Origin: Cloeon dipterum
Lineage: Eukaryota > Arthropoda > Insecta > Ephemeroptera > Baetidae
Length of the DNA: 64,000 bases
Reading direction: 5' to 3'
NCBI RefSeq assembly: GCF_949628265.1
Contig: NC_088788.1
Location: 15,624,001-15,688,000 of the forward strand
Shown: positions 33,855 to 45,710 of the stretch, in pieces
Numbering within the stretch: position 1 is the first letter of the stretch
Layout: each line of letters opens with the position of its first letter
Translations under genes and position numbers: made by a program
The notes under the pieces: model-generated
What the model saw: the letters and a program-made list of their open reading frames with translations, nothing else
Told to the model about the DNA's origin: nothing
Database searches by the model: none

Positions 33855-36800
33855 TCACAAGTACATAATGCCAAGTTTGGACGGCTTGCCCTTGGCGTGG
33901 TGGTGCTTTTGGTTGCGGCTGAGGTGCAGGTGCAGCTCAACCGGCTTGTGCTCGATGACGGGCGTGTGCGGCGCCGCCTCGGCCAGCAGACTGGACAACG
34001 AGCGCTGCTTGCTAATGTGCGGTCGCCGCCTGCCGCTGCTGCCACCTGTCGACGGCGGCGTCAGTCGCAAATTGCTCAGCGAGTTGTACAGCGGCTGCTG
34101 CTCGGGCGCCGACGACGGACTCTCCGGCTGACTTTGGCATTTCTTCGCGGCCAGGTCCTCGTGCGACTTAGACGCCCCCCTCTCACCCCCGCTGCCCCCC
34201 GCCCGCCGCTGCTTGTTCCTAATTATTAAATTCTTTGAGCTGTCGTTATGGCTGTTCCGCTTGTACGCCGAACCCATCTCGCTGGTCGCCTTCTGCCGCG
34301 CGTACTTGCGGCCGCCGCTCCCACTCTCCAGGTACACTTGCGTCGTGTTCTCGTAGGTCGGGTCGTCCTCATCCGTATCCTCGCCTGCAACATGACACAT
34401 TTCTGTTCTTTAACCAAATTCTCATGAAAAAAAAATAATGCAAGGGCAGAAAATTTACTAAAAGTGTATTTTTCCCCTCAAAAAATCGGCCATTGATTCA
34501 TTTTTCCTCTCAAAATTTAACCTAGAGCCACCCGTCCATCAGTGTATAATTTCTTAATATTTTTGCGTTAATCTGCACTACCGGACTTATTATTAGCAAA
34601 TGACATAAGAACCCTTGATAATTAGACGAAAAAGAACAATGGATTGACAATTTGGTTTGAGACTATTTCCCTGCCAGTCAATGAAGGTGCTAAACATCGC
34701 GACTCCACTAACGGAGGGGGGACTGGGTGCATAAATGCCACGCACCTGAATCATCCTGCTTGTCAAAATCAGCCTGCGTGAGCAGATGAGTGGAGCTGAG
34801 GTCGATGGACGACTTCTCACAGGGCTCGGGGGACGCGATCAGGTGATGGTCGGCGATGGACGAGGTCGTCTTGGACTTGAACAAGCGTTTGGACTTGAGC
34901 GACTCCTGCGCCAGGTTCTGCGCGTGCATCTCCATCTTGAGGGCCGTCTTGGAAGCCGGCTTGTGCTGCTCCTTGGCCGCTTGTTGCTGTTGCTGCTGTT
35001 TGGCTTTGGCCGCGGCGTTCAGCTTGTTTGTCGGAATGGTCTCGATGGGCGGCGGCTTTGGCTTCTGCTCTGTCGGCGTCGTCGGTGGCGGCTGCTGGTG
35101 CTGCTGCGGTTGCTTTTGCTGCTGCTGGTGCTGCTTGTTGTTGCTGTTGTTGCGCAGGCTTTTGGGCAGCGGTGCAAAGCCGCGTACGTAGTCGTAGATC
35201 TGGTCGATCTCGAGGAAGTCCTGCGTGGGCGCATCCGACGGCACCTCGCTGATCACAGGCGTGCTCAGCATGTGGCTTTCGTGCGACACGCTGCGACGCA
35301 GAAAAATGTTCTTCGCCGATGCCTGCAATAATAAAAGTCACATTTTTTAGAGAATGCGAATATCTTTTAGAATTCTACGAGAAACCATTTTTGTTTTGTT
35401 GGAAATTTTACGAATTGATAGTACTATAGCAATTGATGGGAAAATGACCAAATATTGACAACTGATTTTGAAAATATAGTTTATTTGGTATTTTTAGATG
35501 AAATTTTGTTTTTAAACTGTACGAAGATATTTGATGAGGCACGTCAACCATTGGTTCATTTTTAAAATTCTGGAAAAAACTTAAATTTTCTTATTTTAAG
35601 TGTTTTGTCTTGGGCTTTGTACGTTTTTAATGGTGATCGTAGAACACACTTATTCTTAAAGTTAGGGAAATTTCCAATTTTTTCACATCAATTTAAATTT
35701 TCTTGTACTATTTCCAAAAAAGTAATAAGTGAGTATAAAACTTTTATTTTTCCAAAATGACTAAAATGGGACTAGTTGACCTGGTAGTTAGCTCAGAAAG
35801 TTTGAAAATTTATCTAAAATCATCAACGAGAACTATTTGCAACTTTCTCAGACAATTTAAAAAATTCAGTAACTATTCCATCAAAATAAATTTAAAAAAT
35901 CACAAATTATTTCCCCAAAAACTAAAGCGTGCAATCAAAAATAAATTAATATTTTATTCAATGAGGGAAATGCCACGGAAAAATTGTATGTAATATTCGT
36001 TTTAAAGCTCAACTATAACTGGACGAGAAAAGTTGCTCTTGAATTGCCATGAACCTGACTTTCAATTAGGTAGAGATGAGTGTGTGTTAGTGCTAAACGC
36101 CTTTTACGAAAGGTGGGCTAACGACCGCTATTAAATGTCCTCTCTTAACTTTTCATTGCTCGCGCCACATTCGAGGTCGCCGGATTTGGACGTTTATATT
36201 CGTAATAAACACTCGTTTATTCGTTTGCAGATGTTTTCATCCGGTTTTTCGCGTAAGGAGTCGAAAAATTGTGCCAAATTACGCAAGGAGAATGAATCAG
36301 CTGCGCTTCAAATAAGGAGTTGTTATTATATCAGCGTCTTTTGGGTTGCTTTCATCCAAAAGATAACCTGGTTATGAAACTAAACCTGTTTATCACTAAA
36401 TTAACGAAGGCTTTTTAGTTTCGAAACTAGGCCAAGCTATAAATCTATTAAAAAATCACCTTTGCTCCGGCGAACTTGCTGTGTCCTGGCGATAAGTTCC
36501 AGAAGGAGATGCTATCCTTGAAGGTCTCAAGAACTGTCATACGGCTGTGGATCTCCCTGGCGGCGCGTGCGGCGGCCGCCGACAGCCGCTGAAAGTGCTC
36601 GAGGCGCGCCAGGTCGGCCTGGTTCCTCGCTCGCACCAGCTTCAGGTTGCAGCCGAGTGGCAGCGGCACCAGCTGACCGGCGTTGTGGCCCAGCGGCAGG
36701 GCGAACACCGAGTCCTCCTCGAAGGTGCTAAACAGACGCAGCTCAGACGGCTGAGCCACGCCCGAAGTGCCCTTGAACGGCGGCGGACCCCACACCAGTC

Positions 36801-38578
36801 GCACCATCAGGGGCAACCTGGATTCACACAAGATTTTTTTATTGTTATTTAGTTTTAACAAATTATTTACGGAGATTTTAATCAGCCGAATGAATTAATG
36901 CAACGGGAAAAAGAAAATCTACATTCTGTACCAAGTCTTTTCAGTATAATTCTTAAATATCAAAAACAAAATTGGTCACTGGTAAAAAGTATAAAACAAA
37001 ATTAAATTGTCTCATCAAATATTGTCTACGGACCAAATTGAGCAGAAATTGAATTTTTAAATCGATTTTGACCTTTGTGGTTTTTCTTCATTAAGTTCTA
37101 GAAATTGTTGAAATCATCAAATTAAAAATCCTTTGCATTTTTTAAAATAAAAAACTTCATCCTCAAATTCGAATTATGAAACAATCAAATAACCTTTTGT
37201 TGGTGATGAGTTGGCGGAGAGAGTGGACGCCGCTGATGTTGTCGTTGCGCGCAATGGGGCTGAACCTGCCGCGCTGCTCAAGGTTCAGGTAGACGAAGTC
37301 ACCTTTGGAGTCTAGGCACTGCAGGAAACGGTTGCAACGCGTCCTGGCCGCCATCGAGACCTCCTTCTTCAGGGTGAGCACCTCGCCGGCACAGACAATG
37401 CGCGACTTGTCGGCGCTCAGCTCCGTCAGCGGCGCTGGCGTCACGAGAGCACGCAGGTTCTCGCGCACCAACACGCTTTCCGGCAGCTTCTTGGCCAACT
37501 CAAGCACGCTATCGATGCAACGCACCGCCTTGCCCTCTTCGCTCAGGATCTCGAAGAAGCCAGGGTACGACTCGGGGATCGAGAAACGCAGACCTGACGC
37601 TACTGCGCTCTGTCGCTTGCCGTCCTGTCAATTAGATACAAAATTTCTGGCTCAGGAAAATTTTCCACGAAACTAGATTTCTGAATTTGTCGAACTTAAT
37701 GAGTCCTGATCAGACTTTTAATACAAATTCACGTCTGTTTTACCCGCACATTAAAAATGTAGGAAGGTTTATCGAACCTGCTTACCTCATTATTTTACCC
37801 AAAAAATACTGAGCCTAGTCTCTCGTAAAAAAAGGTCTTAAGGTGTTAAAAATAGGAAACTATCTCTGAAATGGGAAAAATTTTCAAGGTCAAGAGAGTA
37901 ATATAAACCAGTGTGGTGCAAAGTTTTTTTAATTGTTTTAAATCATAATATAATCAAAGGGAGTGAGCTGCGATTAAATTAAGTCCAGGAATTGAGTTTT
38001 TCTAAGCGAAAAACATATTGAAAAGACACACCAAGAAAGCTCATTGTCAATTCTGACCAAATTAATTTAACTAAAAATTCCGCCCCGGGGGCAGGGGGTA
38101 GGTTCAAGCCCAAATATGAGAGCCCATGCCATGTTGTCGACAAATTTTATTTCAAATCCTTAAATAGTGTGCAATATACTTGAAAAAATACCTTTTCCTA
38201 TCTAGGTATTTATTTACCCCTTCTTTTAATAATTTAAATATTTATAAGTATTCTTACAGGGTTTGTTTATGATGAAGGGTGAAATTAAAATTAGTGAAAA
38301 TTTTCGTCCTCGCCTACCTTAAACTTGACGCTCTGGGCAGCGACCTTGACCGTCTTGCCAAAGCTGGTGAGGACAGCGTTCGCGTGCAGACTCGGGTTAG
38401 GTAGGTTCGGCACGCCCACCGACGCGTACTGTCCACGAACGAACTTGACCACCTCGGTGCGCTGCTGCTGCGGCTTGTTGCCCTCGACCGCCGAAGACAC
38501 GTAGTCGCGCAGACTGAGCACCTCCTCGGTGCTCCACCGCGCCGCCGCAACCACGATCTGCCCGTCTGTGGCTGCCAT
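33855..38578 (-). CDS. CABIT-domain adaptor protein (Themis/GAREM family)
   Basis: Likely cytoplasmic signalling adaptor. Minus-strand exons 38578-38318, 37624-37194, 36817-36460, 35322-34746 and 34384-33855 join in frame to 718 aa. The CABIT core pattern (hydrophobic-X-C, a spacer, then hydrophobic-X-L-P-hydrophobic-X3-G-X-F) is met at LQC (Cys190) and VYLNLEQRGRF (198-208), with Asn replacing Pro. IPESYPGFFEIL and RLPLMVRLVWGPPPF flank it. The C-terminal half is low complexity: Q/P-rich tracts, then a Ser/Arg/Gly-rich tail. It contains tyrosine motifs (DQIYDYV and DPTYENT) that could be phosphorylated, as in GAREM and Themis. Drosophila serrano may be the orthologue, but I cannot verify that. 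The ATG at 38578 lies just inside an exon with acceptor GTGCAG, so non-coding 5' exons probably lie further upstream. Confidence 0.82.
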
Positions 38579-41500
38579 CGCATCTGCACATACAAAATCA
38601 GGAAATTTAATTTGTAATTTACGTGTCAAAATTATTCTTATAAATAAATCATATTGCTGTACGTTGGAATATATTGCAACAATGAATTCTAAAATAAATT
38701 GGTAAACCCCGTAAAATGGCAAATAATGTGGAGTTTAATTTTTTTGTAAACCTCTGGATTAAATTAAGTTGATGATTAATTTTCGCAAACCAAAACTATT
38801 AGCAACCAATGAAGATTCGCAATTATCAGCTCAGCAATTTTAAATTGCTGGTATGTTCTGTCTGATTACATATAAATCCTTGAAAAATTTATTAACTTTT
38901 TCTTCAGCAAGCAGGTAATTATATGCGACACTCGTTTTCACCTGTATACCTTTTTCTTTCCTTATTGAAGATTTGATTTCTTTTAAATCTGGTGCCAAAA
39001 AACTTTTCAAAAGCAAGTTGGCTTGCGTCCCTTTTTGCTTTCTCATTTGGTTTCTCGGCTCCGCTTTTCACTCTCAAGTGCATAGAAAAAATAAATTAAG
39101 CGGAAGTGCAATAACACCGACTTGAATCTCGTTAACGTTAATTGTTTCGGCAATTACATTGTTGCGATCTCCCGCGTGCGGGCCTTTTCTTAATTATGCG
39201 CTGCTATATGTGTGAATCGTTTCAACATGGCAGAGACGCCAGAGCAGAAGAATAAAAGCAGGCCATCGACAAAGAAAATAGAAACTCGCTTTTGGCACCG
39301 AATGGAAAAAGCAGCTCGCTTGTGTGTGTTTATTATTGATCGAAAAGCGCTTTGTCACACACATGCATAGAGAGCAGCCGAGAAAAAGGTTTTGAAAACG
39401 AGTTCACTAAACCACAGCCCACGCACCGATTAGAATATGTACGTCTAAGAGGATTCGGTCGCATGAGCGCGACGCCTTTAAAACCGACCTAACAGCTTTA
39501 CAGGATCGCCACGTCGTGTCCGGAAATATCGAACCGACAAAATTGACAACGGTTTTCTTTATTTGGCTCAAAAGCACTAACACTGCGTGGAATAAATAAT
39601 CAATCCAATTTGAATAATATAAAAGCAGAAGCAATTAACGGACTCATCTTTGTCCAAATCTAACGAATCGTCAACACGATATTATCCAGTTTCTCACAAG
39701 TTGGTGAAATAAAACATGATTTTCAATAAGGAGACAGTGTTCACCGCTTGATTAGCATGCAAACTATTCAGCCGTTTTTCTCAGAAAATTAAATGGCAAC
39801 CTGAGAAAATCTTAGCACTTTCCCAATATTCAGAGCATATTTTATGTCAAGTTAAAAATTACGTTTCAGACTCTTACACTACTTCAAAATCGTACAATGG
39901 TATAGTTTACCAAAAATTTCAATATTAATTAAATTAAATGATAGAATTCCATTTCATTTTTCGATTTTGACTTTGAACGCAGTGCTGGAGCCCCGGCGTG
40001 AATGCAGAGTGCGTCATATTCGAGAAACTCGTTGAATTGCCGCTGCCGCCGTCGCTCTGTCCATAAGCTACACGAGATAAATTTGCTGCAAGGGAGTTCC
40101 GCTTGAATCGCTCCCGCTGCTGAAAAGCGAGACACACACAGGAAAGAAAACGAGCCGACAGCCGACGACGACTCAAGCTGCCGTCCGAGAAACCCTTCAA
40201 AAAGGTTCCAAACTCCAGCTGTTTCAACGCAATTTTTCGGCCTTGAAGCCTGCTTTTCCGTTTGACGCCCGAACGCATGAAATTATGGAAATTGCTGATG
40301 AAAAAGACAAAAAAGGCAATTCCTTTGTCTCGACGGACAGTTAAATTATTTCCCCAATCGATTTGTCCTTTCTCGCACGGTAATAAGCATCTAATTATAC
40401 GGCGCAGTAAACGCGCGGCTTTGTTGTTTGTGCGCTATCCTCTCCCCGTAATTCATAAAACGCGCTTTACATAAACACAATGGGTCCGAATTCATAGCTA
40501 CGCAAGGCACACACACATCATTTTATCTCCGAGAGGAAAACCGCGTAAAATTTATTATTACCAAGAAGCGTTGGCTGGCGAGACGAACGCTAGGCTCACA
40601 AGGGGAGTGCGAAAGAAAATATCAAGCCCATTAGAACTGAATTGAAAAATGTTTTAAAGTTAAGGGAACCCTGAGCTAGATAACCGAGAATGTGCAATTA
40701 CAGAATTTTAGTCAGGATCTAAATTTAGAAAATAAATTAGACAAGATTTTTCTATTTCGAGGAAAAGGGAAACCCATGTGCAGATGTCTTATTTTGTGTT
40801 AGCCTTATTTGTCCGCTTGTGGGAGCAGCCAATTCTAAACTAATTTAAAGTATTTTTTTATGTTATAAACGTAAGGGATTTTCCATTTCAATAGCCAGGT
40901 TGCTGACGAGGCTTGGGATTAGCCGAAATATCTATATAGACAAACCAAAACCAGTGCTCCAAATGATCATATTATGATTGTTCTCCTGAAACAAATTTTT
41001 TAATTTTTCCCCCTGACGGTACATATAAATAAGAAATTTCAACTTCCATCTTGGGAATTTATCCAATTTAAAAAATGCAAACAAATCATGTGAATTTCAG
41101 CGAAATCTAAGCAGAGAGGTCCGATTTTTCGCTCTCATATGGTTTTTTTACTATTACTATTACTTATTTTTACAATGTTAAGATTTCACGACTTGCAATG
41201 GTCCCAAGCTAAATTTTGGGGGCGAGGAGGTTGGATCTAGGCTTCTGGAGTAAAACTGACAATTTTTGGCCTTTCACTGCCTCCAAAATTTTAACAGCTT
41301 GATTTTCAATCAACAGGCCAATTCCATTCTACTCTCAGGGCTAATTTTTTGCGTGATTCACTGCATCTTATTTCTTTAATTTGCACGAACGCACGAACCA
41401 ATTTTAAGAAAATAGCTTCGTTCGCTCACATCCCTGCTACAAGTGGGCTCCAGAAGTCTGATTGCCGCGCGCGGCGTTTCCAGGAAGGGGCCATAAATAA

Positions 41501-44500
41501 AGAGCCGCCCGCCGAGGGGAACAAAGGGTTTATTGCTCTCTCCGTCTCCGAAAAGCTCTCTTCTTTCGCCACCGACTCCTTCGATCTGCGTTTCTCGTTT
41601 TGAATAATATATTATCACGCGCGGAGATGAGGTCATTCGCGAGGCGATTAAATTTAATTGACTCGGCTGGACATTAACAGAGAGCGAGAGCCGCCGCCGC
41701 CGCGCGCGTTTTTTTTCTATCTCTTGCCCCGACGACGGACGATCGAGTTGCATTTCCAGTTTTTCGGCTCATCTTCTCATTATTACAGCAGCTAATAGTG
41801 AAAAATGTACACAACACGCTAACTTTCAAACTCGTTTCGAGCCGTGCGTGCAGCTTGGGCGCGGTGCCTTGTAATTGGCTCGAAACGGTTAACTTGAGAG
41901 ACGCTTTTTGGTTCACACGGGGCGAAAAAGGCGGAAATAGACCGTTTCCAGCACACGAACGAGTCAATCAATCCGAAATGGCAAAATTAATTGGAACTCT
42001 CGGGAACAAAAATATTAAATAATAGCAGTGATAATAAAAATCACTTTTGCAAGAGTTGAAGTTTCTGAGTGAGTATAACAACAGCCCTGAAAACAGACGG
42101 TGAACCTGATATTTACGAAATCCCTCTGTATTTTTATTTTTATTTGAAATTTTTTGTGTGTGTGTTTTGGTAATGACTTCGTTCGAGATAAGGAAAGAAG
42201 TTGAGTAAATATGTTTTTCCAATGATCAGAGAGCTCTAAAACTTTACCAGGCAATAAAAACACAGAATTATGAAACGGTTTATCAATAATAAATATTTCT
42301 AAAACAATCAATTAAGTGATAAAAGCTTTCAGAATAAAGACATAAAAATAATTTAAACGTATATATTACAAAAGCCAAAAATGTAATTTTTTGTTATATT
42401 GAAGCTAAAAGTCCAATTTTTACAAATTTATTGAATAATTAAAGAATAAAAATCTATTATTTAATTTTAAAATGTAAAATGACTTTATAAATTAAATGGG
42501 ACATTTTTCTCAGATTGTGTGGCTAGTATTGAAATCATTTTCTCAATTCCGATTTAGATATTTATTTTCCTATTTAAAAACATTAAAATCTGCATATTAA
42601 TTTAATGATAATTTCTGATTTTATAATTGTAGCTAAAATTATAATTTTACACTCAAAGAAAATTGTATAATTCCATTATGTATTTGGTTTTTTTACTGAA
42701 CATCGTACAAAATAATTTTTAATTAAAAAAAAAATTGAAATAAAAGATAATCTTATATTCAAACCTTGGGCTAATGTTTAATTTCGGTTAAAAATTAAAT
42801 TCCTAATACATGGCATGAAAAGAAATATTTTTGTTGAAACCTTGTTTTCTGTAAATATACTGCAATTTTAAATTTAATAATAGGCAAAATTATCGTACGC
42901 TTGCATGTGTGAAACAAAATTGATTTCGAATCAGGGTTTTGCACGTTCAAGGGGTTCGTTCACCTCTTCATGGGCCTCTATATCTGAAGCATCGAGAATG
43001 TTTTGGCGGAAAGAAATAATTAACTACAATTAGAAACAAGATCACGTTCAACTGCTTGTCGTCGAGCAGCAGAAAAAGTGAGAAAATCGCGATCAATCAG
43101 TTAGCTAGCGCACAGAGGACTCATTTGAATAATTTCTTAGCTAACACCGTTCGGCGGCGGCTATGGTGGAATTGGCAATGGCGCGCGGTGCGGTGCGAAT
43201 TAGCAATAAATCGCGTCTCACGGAAAAGCGAGTTTATTGCCGAGAGTTCAGTCGTCGCGTCAGGGACACGAGTGGCACGGCAAAAAGGGTCGCGATCGGC
43301 CGCCGGCCGGGAGTCGCAGGAAGACACGTAATCGCGCAGACTTATTTGGTAGGCGCAGTCATTATGATTTGCATCAAAATTTGACACAACATCAGGGAAG
43401 TGATCAGGCGAAACCTTGGCGGAATAAATAAAGTGACGTAACGCTCGCTGTGCACCGCGACGCCAACGGGAAAATCAATTTCGTCACGGCTTATTTTGGA
43501 ATTGTGCACCAAGAGGCTGCTTTTCGTCTCTTCTGCGTCCGAGGTAGCTCGGGAATTCCGTCCAATCTCAATTCGGAGTCGTATACAGTGTATTAGAAAA
43601 TGATAACTTTTCAGTAAAAATGATTAAACTATATGCAGCTAGAAAATTATGAAAAAAAATAATATAAAGAACCAGAAAAGCGCAGAAGTTTGTTGATGAT
43701 TGAAAAATAAAATTGCATTTAGTGTCTAAGTACTATTTTAATAGGAAAATAAATTATCTAGAGGGAGTATTTAAATTATAAATCTCAAAATTTTTTACTT
43801 AAACCGGTCCTAGTGTTTACTTAATACATATTATTTATTTACCTTTATGGGAAAATTGGAATTTTAATACCATTTTAACTGTCTTAATATTGAGTCACAA
43901 AAAACAGACGAGTTCTTATATACTTTCCATCCTGGAAATTATTTTTTTGTAAATATGTATTTGTATTTTAAATAATTAGCACAAAAGCTAAATCAAATCA
44001 AAATTCGTCTAATTAAAGTTGCAAAATGTTAAAGACTTGCAAAAAATATAAAGCCCTGATTTTTAGAGAAGAAAGACCCGTCAGAAGGATTTTATTCTGT
44101 GCTTGATTCTTGCATCAATTTTTTCAACGCCAAAATCTCAGTTTTTCTCGTCGTAGAACCGGCAGTGCTAGATTTTTCTTCTACTTCATTACGTCATGCT
44201 CCCAAGTCCCAAGCAACAATTGCGATTTTTAGTGTTCTTAATATAGTTGATTTTATGATTTTAAGAAGAAGTTTTAGACACTGAACCCAACTAATTATTA
44301 ATCATTATTTTATAATTTCAAAACGTTTTATGGATTATGATGTAATTTCCAGAAAAGTCCCGGCTCTAAAATTATGTTTCATTCTCTCGTGAAACCAGTT
44401 TGCAGGTATCAAAGAAAGTTTCGTGACTCATCCCTTAGTCACTTGGAAAAAAATTTCCTCTCTCTCAGGGACAAAGAGCCTGTCTGGGGTCTGGGGGCTG

Positions 44501-45510
44501 GCGAGAGTCTCTCGCTTTGCCCATGGTGCGCGCAGCCGCTGTCGGCTTTTCAATCGCGCAGTGTGCTCTTTTTCTCTTCTCGATCCGCAGCCAGGCAGGT
44601 ACGCGTCGGAATAACGTGTCACGCTGCACATTATATGGACGACACACACCGAGCAGCGCGCAGGCCGTGTGTACCGTTAGCAGAATTCACATACACAGCA
44701 GCAGCAGCCGCCTTCAGCCAACTGCGGATATCTTTCGATTTCCAGTCCGGATGCGACTCATTTCCAATTTTCTGCCGGCCATTTCCAGAGGCGAATCGGA
44801 TCAAAAATTAGGCAGCACCGAAAAACCCGAAATTTATAATGAAAAAAAAATAATAACACGAGGAAACGAAGCAGAAAATCAGAGATTGCTCTGCTGGACC
44901 CTGACGAAGGGGAGCGGATTCAGGGTGGGCGCCCTGAGTGACGCGTCCCTGTCCGCCAGACATTGAACTTGGGCAGGTCGGGTTTTGCGGTCTAAACTCA
45001 CTTTTCCTCTCCATGCGGCAGCAAAGTGCGCTCGGTGTAGTCTCTCCAAGGGCCAAAGGGCCTCACATATCTCCTCTCAGCGCACACTTGGTGTCAGGGG
45101 GCTCAGGGCACTCGTGCGTTCGGTCGCAGCCCTGCCGTCGCAGGCACAATCGCGCAGCAGACTGAAAAAATTGTTTTGGAGTTCTTGACCTCTCATTGCG
45201 AGCGTCGTCAGCGCCATCTCAGGGCGCTCCGGTCTCCGAAGGTGCCTGCCCTTCCTCCCCTCCCGCTGCAATGGCGATTCTGGTGCTCCAGCCGGCGCGT
45301 CAGGCACCGCCATCTCCCTTCTGCTCTTTAAAGTTTCAGTTAATATATTGACGAGTCATGTGAACAAAAATGTGAGATAGATTTTGTGCTTCGTAATTTC
45401 AAAATTCGGGAATATTTCAAATTAATATACAGTCGCACTTAATACGAAAGTTAAAATTAAAATGGTGCTCTCGACCAACTCAATTCTTCGAAAAAGATTT
45501 ATGCAACCCG
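38579..45510. other. Long non-coding region with GC-rich islands
   Basis: Probably upstream introns and promoter of the CABIT gene. AT-rich background (notably 42.0-43.0 kb and 43.6-44.3 kb) is interrupted by GC-richer, CpG-containing islands at about 41.43-41.75, 43.05-43.55 and 44.45-45.32 kb that are candidate transcription start regions. I could not support a coding exon on either strand. A dispersed repeat lies at 39705-39856. Confidence 0.45.
39705..39856 (+). repeat. Dispersed repeat, copy 2
   Basis: Homologous to 31735-31885. It carries a six-nucleotide insertion after the shared GGAGACAGTG. Same orientation, about 8 kb from copy 1. Confidence 0.65.
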
Positions 45511-45518
45511 TATATAAA
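45511..45518 (+). promoter_or_regulatory. Candidate TATA box of the BACK-domain gene
   Basis: TATATAAA lies 193-200 nt before the ATG at 45711, which would give a 5' UTR of about 170 nt without requiring an intron. It is the clearest TATA match in the region. Confidence 0.5.
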
Positions 45519-45710
45519 GACCACTTGGCGGCACAGCATCCCACTGCTTGCAAGGTGCAAGGCGACAAGAAGAGAAAGAATTTGTAGAAAAAATTTGACT
45601 AATTGCTTGAATAGCTCGCATGCTTGGTTTCTATCTTGCAGCGACAATTTCTAGCCAATTCCAAACGTGAAGTGCTTCAATAGAGTTGTTCAGTTAAAAA
45701 CCATTGCGAG

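Noticed and set aside
34786-35331. Long plus-strand frame rich in Leu and Arg
   Set aside because: It is the antisense of the Gln-rich tract of the CABIT gene; CAG-type repeats read backwards give Leu/Cys runs.
10513-42970. GGGGTTCGTTCA present near 10525 (inverted) and 42955
   Set aside because: The match is about 12 nt with poor flanking similarity; too short to call a repeat.
44517-44610. Plus-strand frame beginning MVRAAAVGFSIAQCALFLF, resembling a signal peptide followed by a donor
   Set aside because: I could find no continuing exon downstream with a matching phase, and GC-rich islands give such frames by chance.
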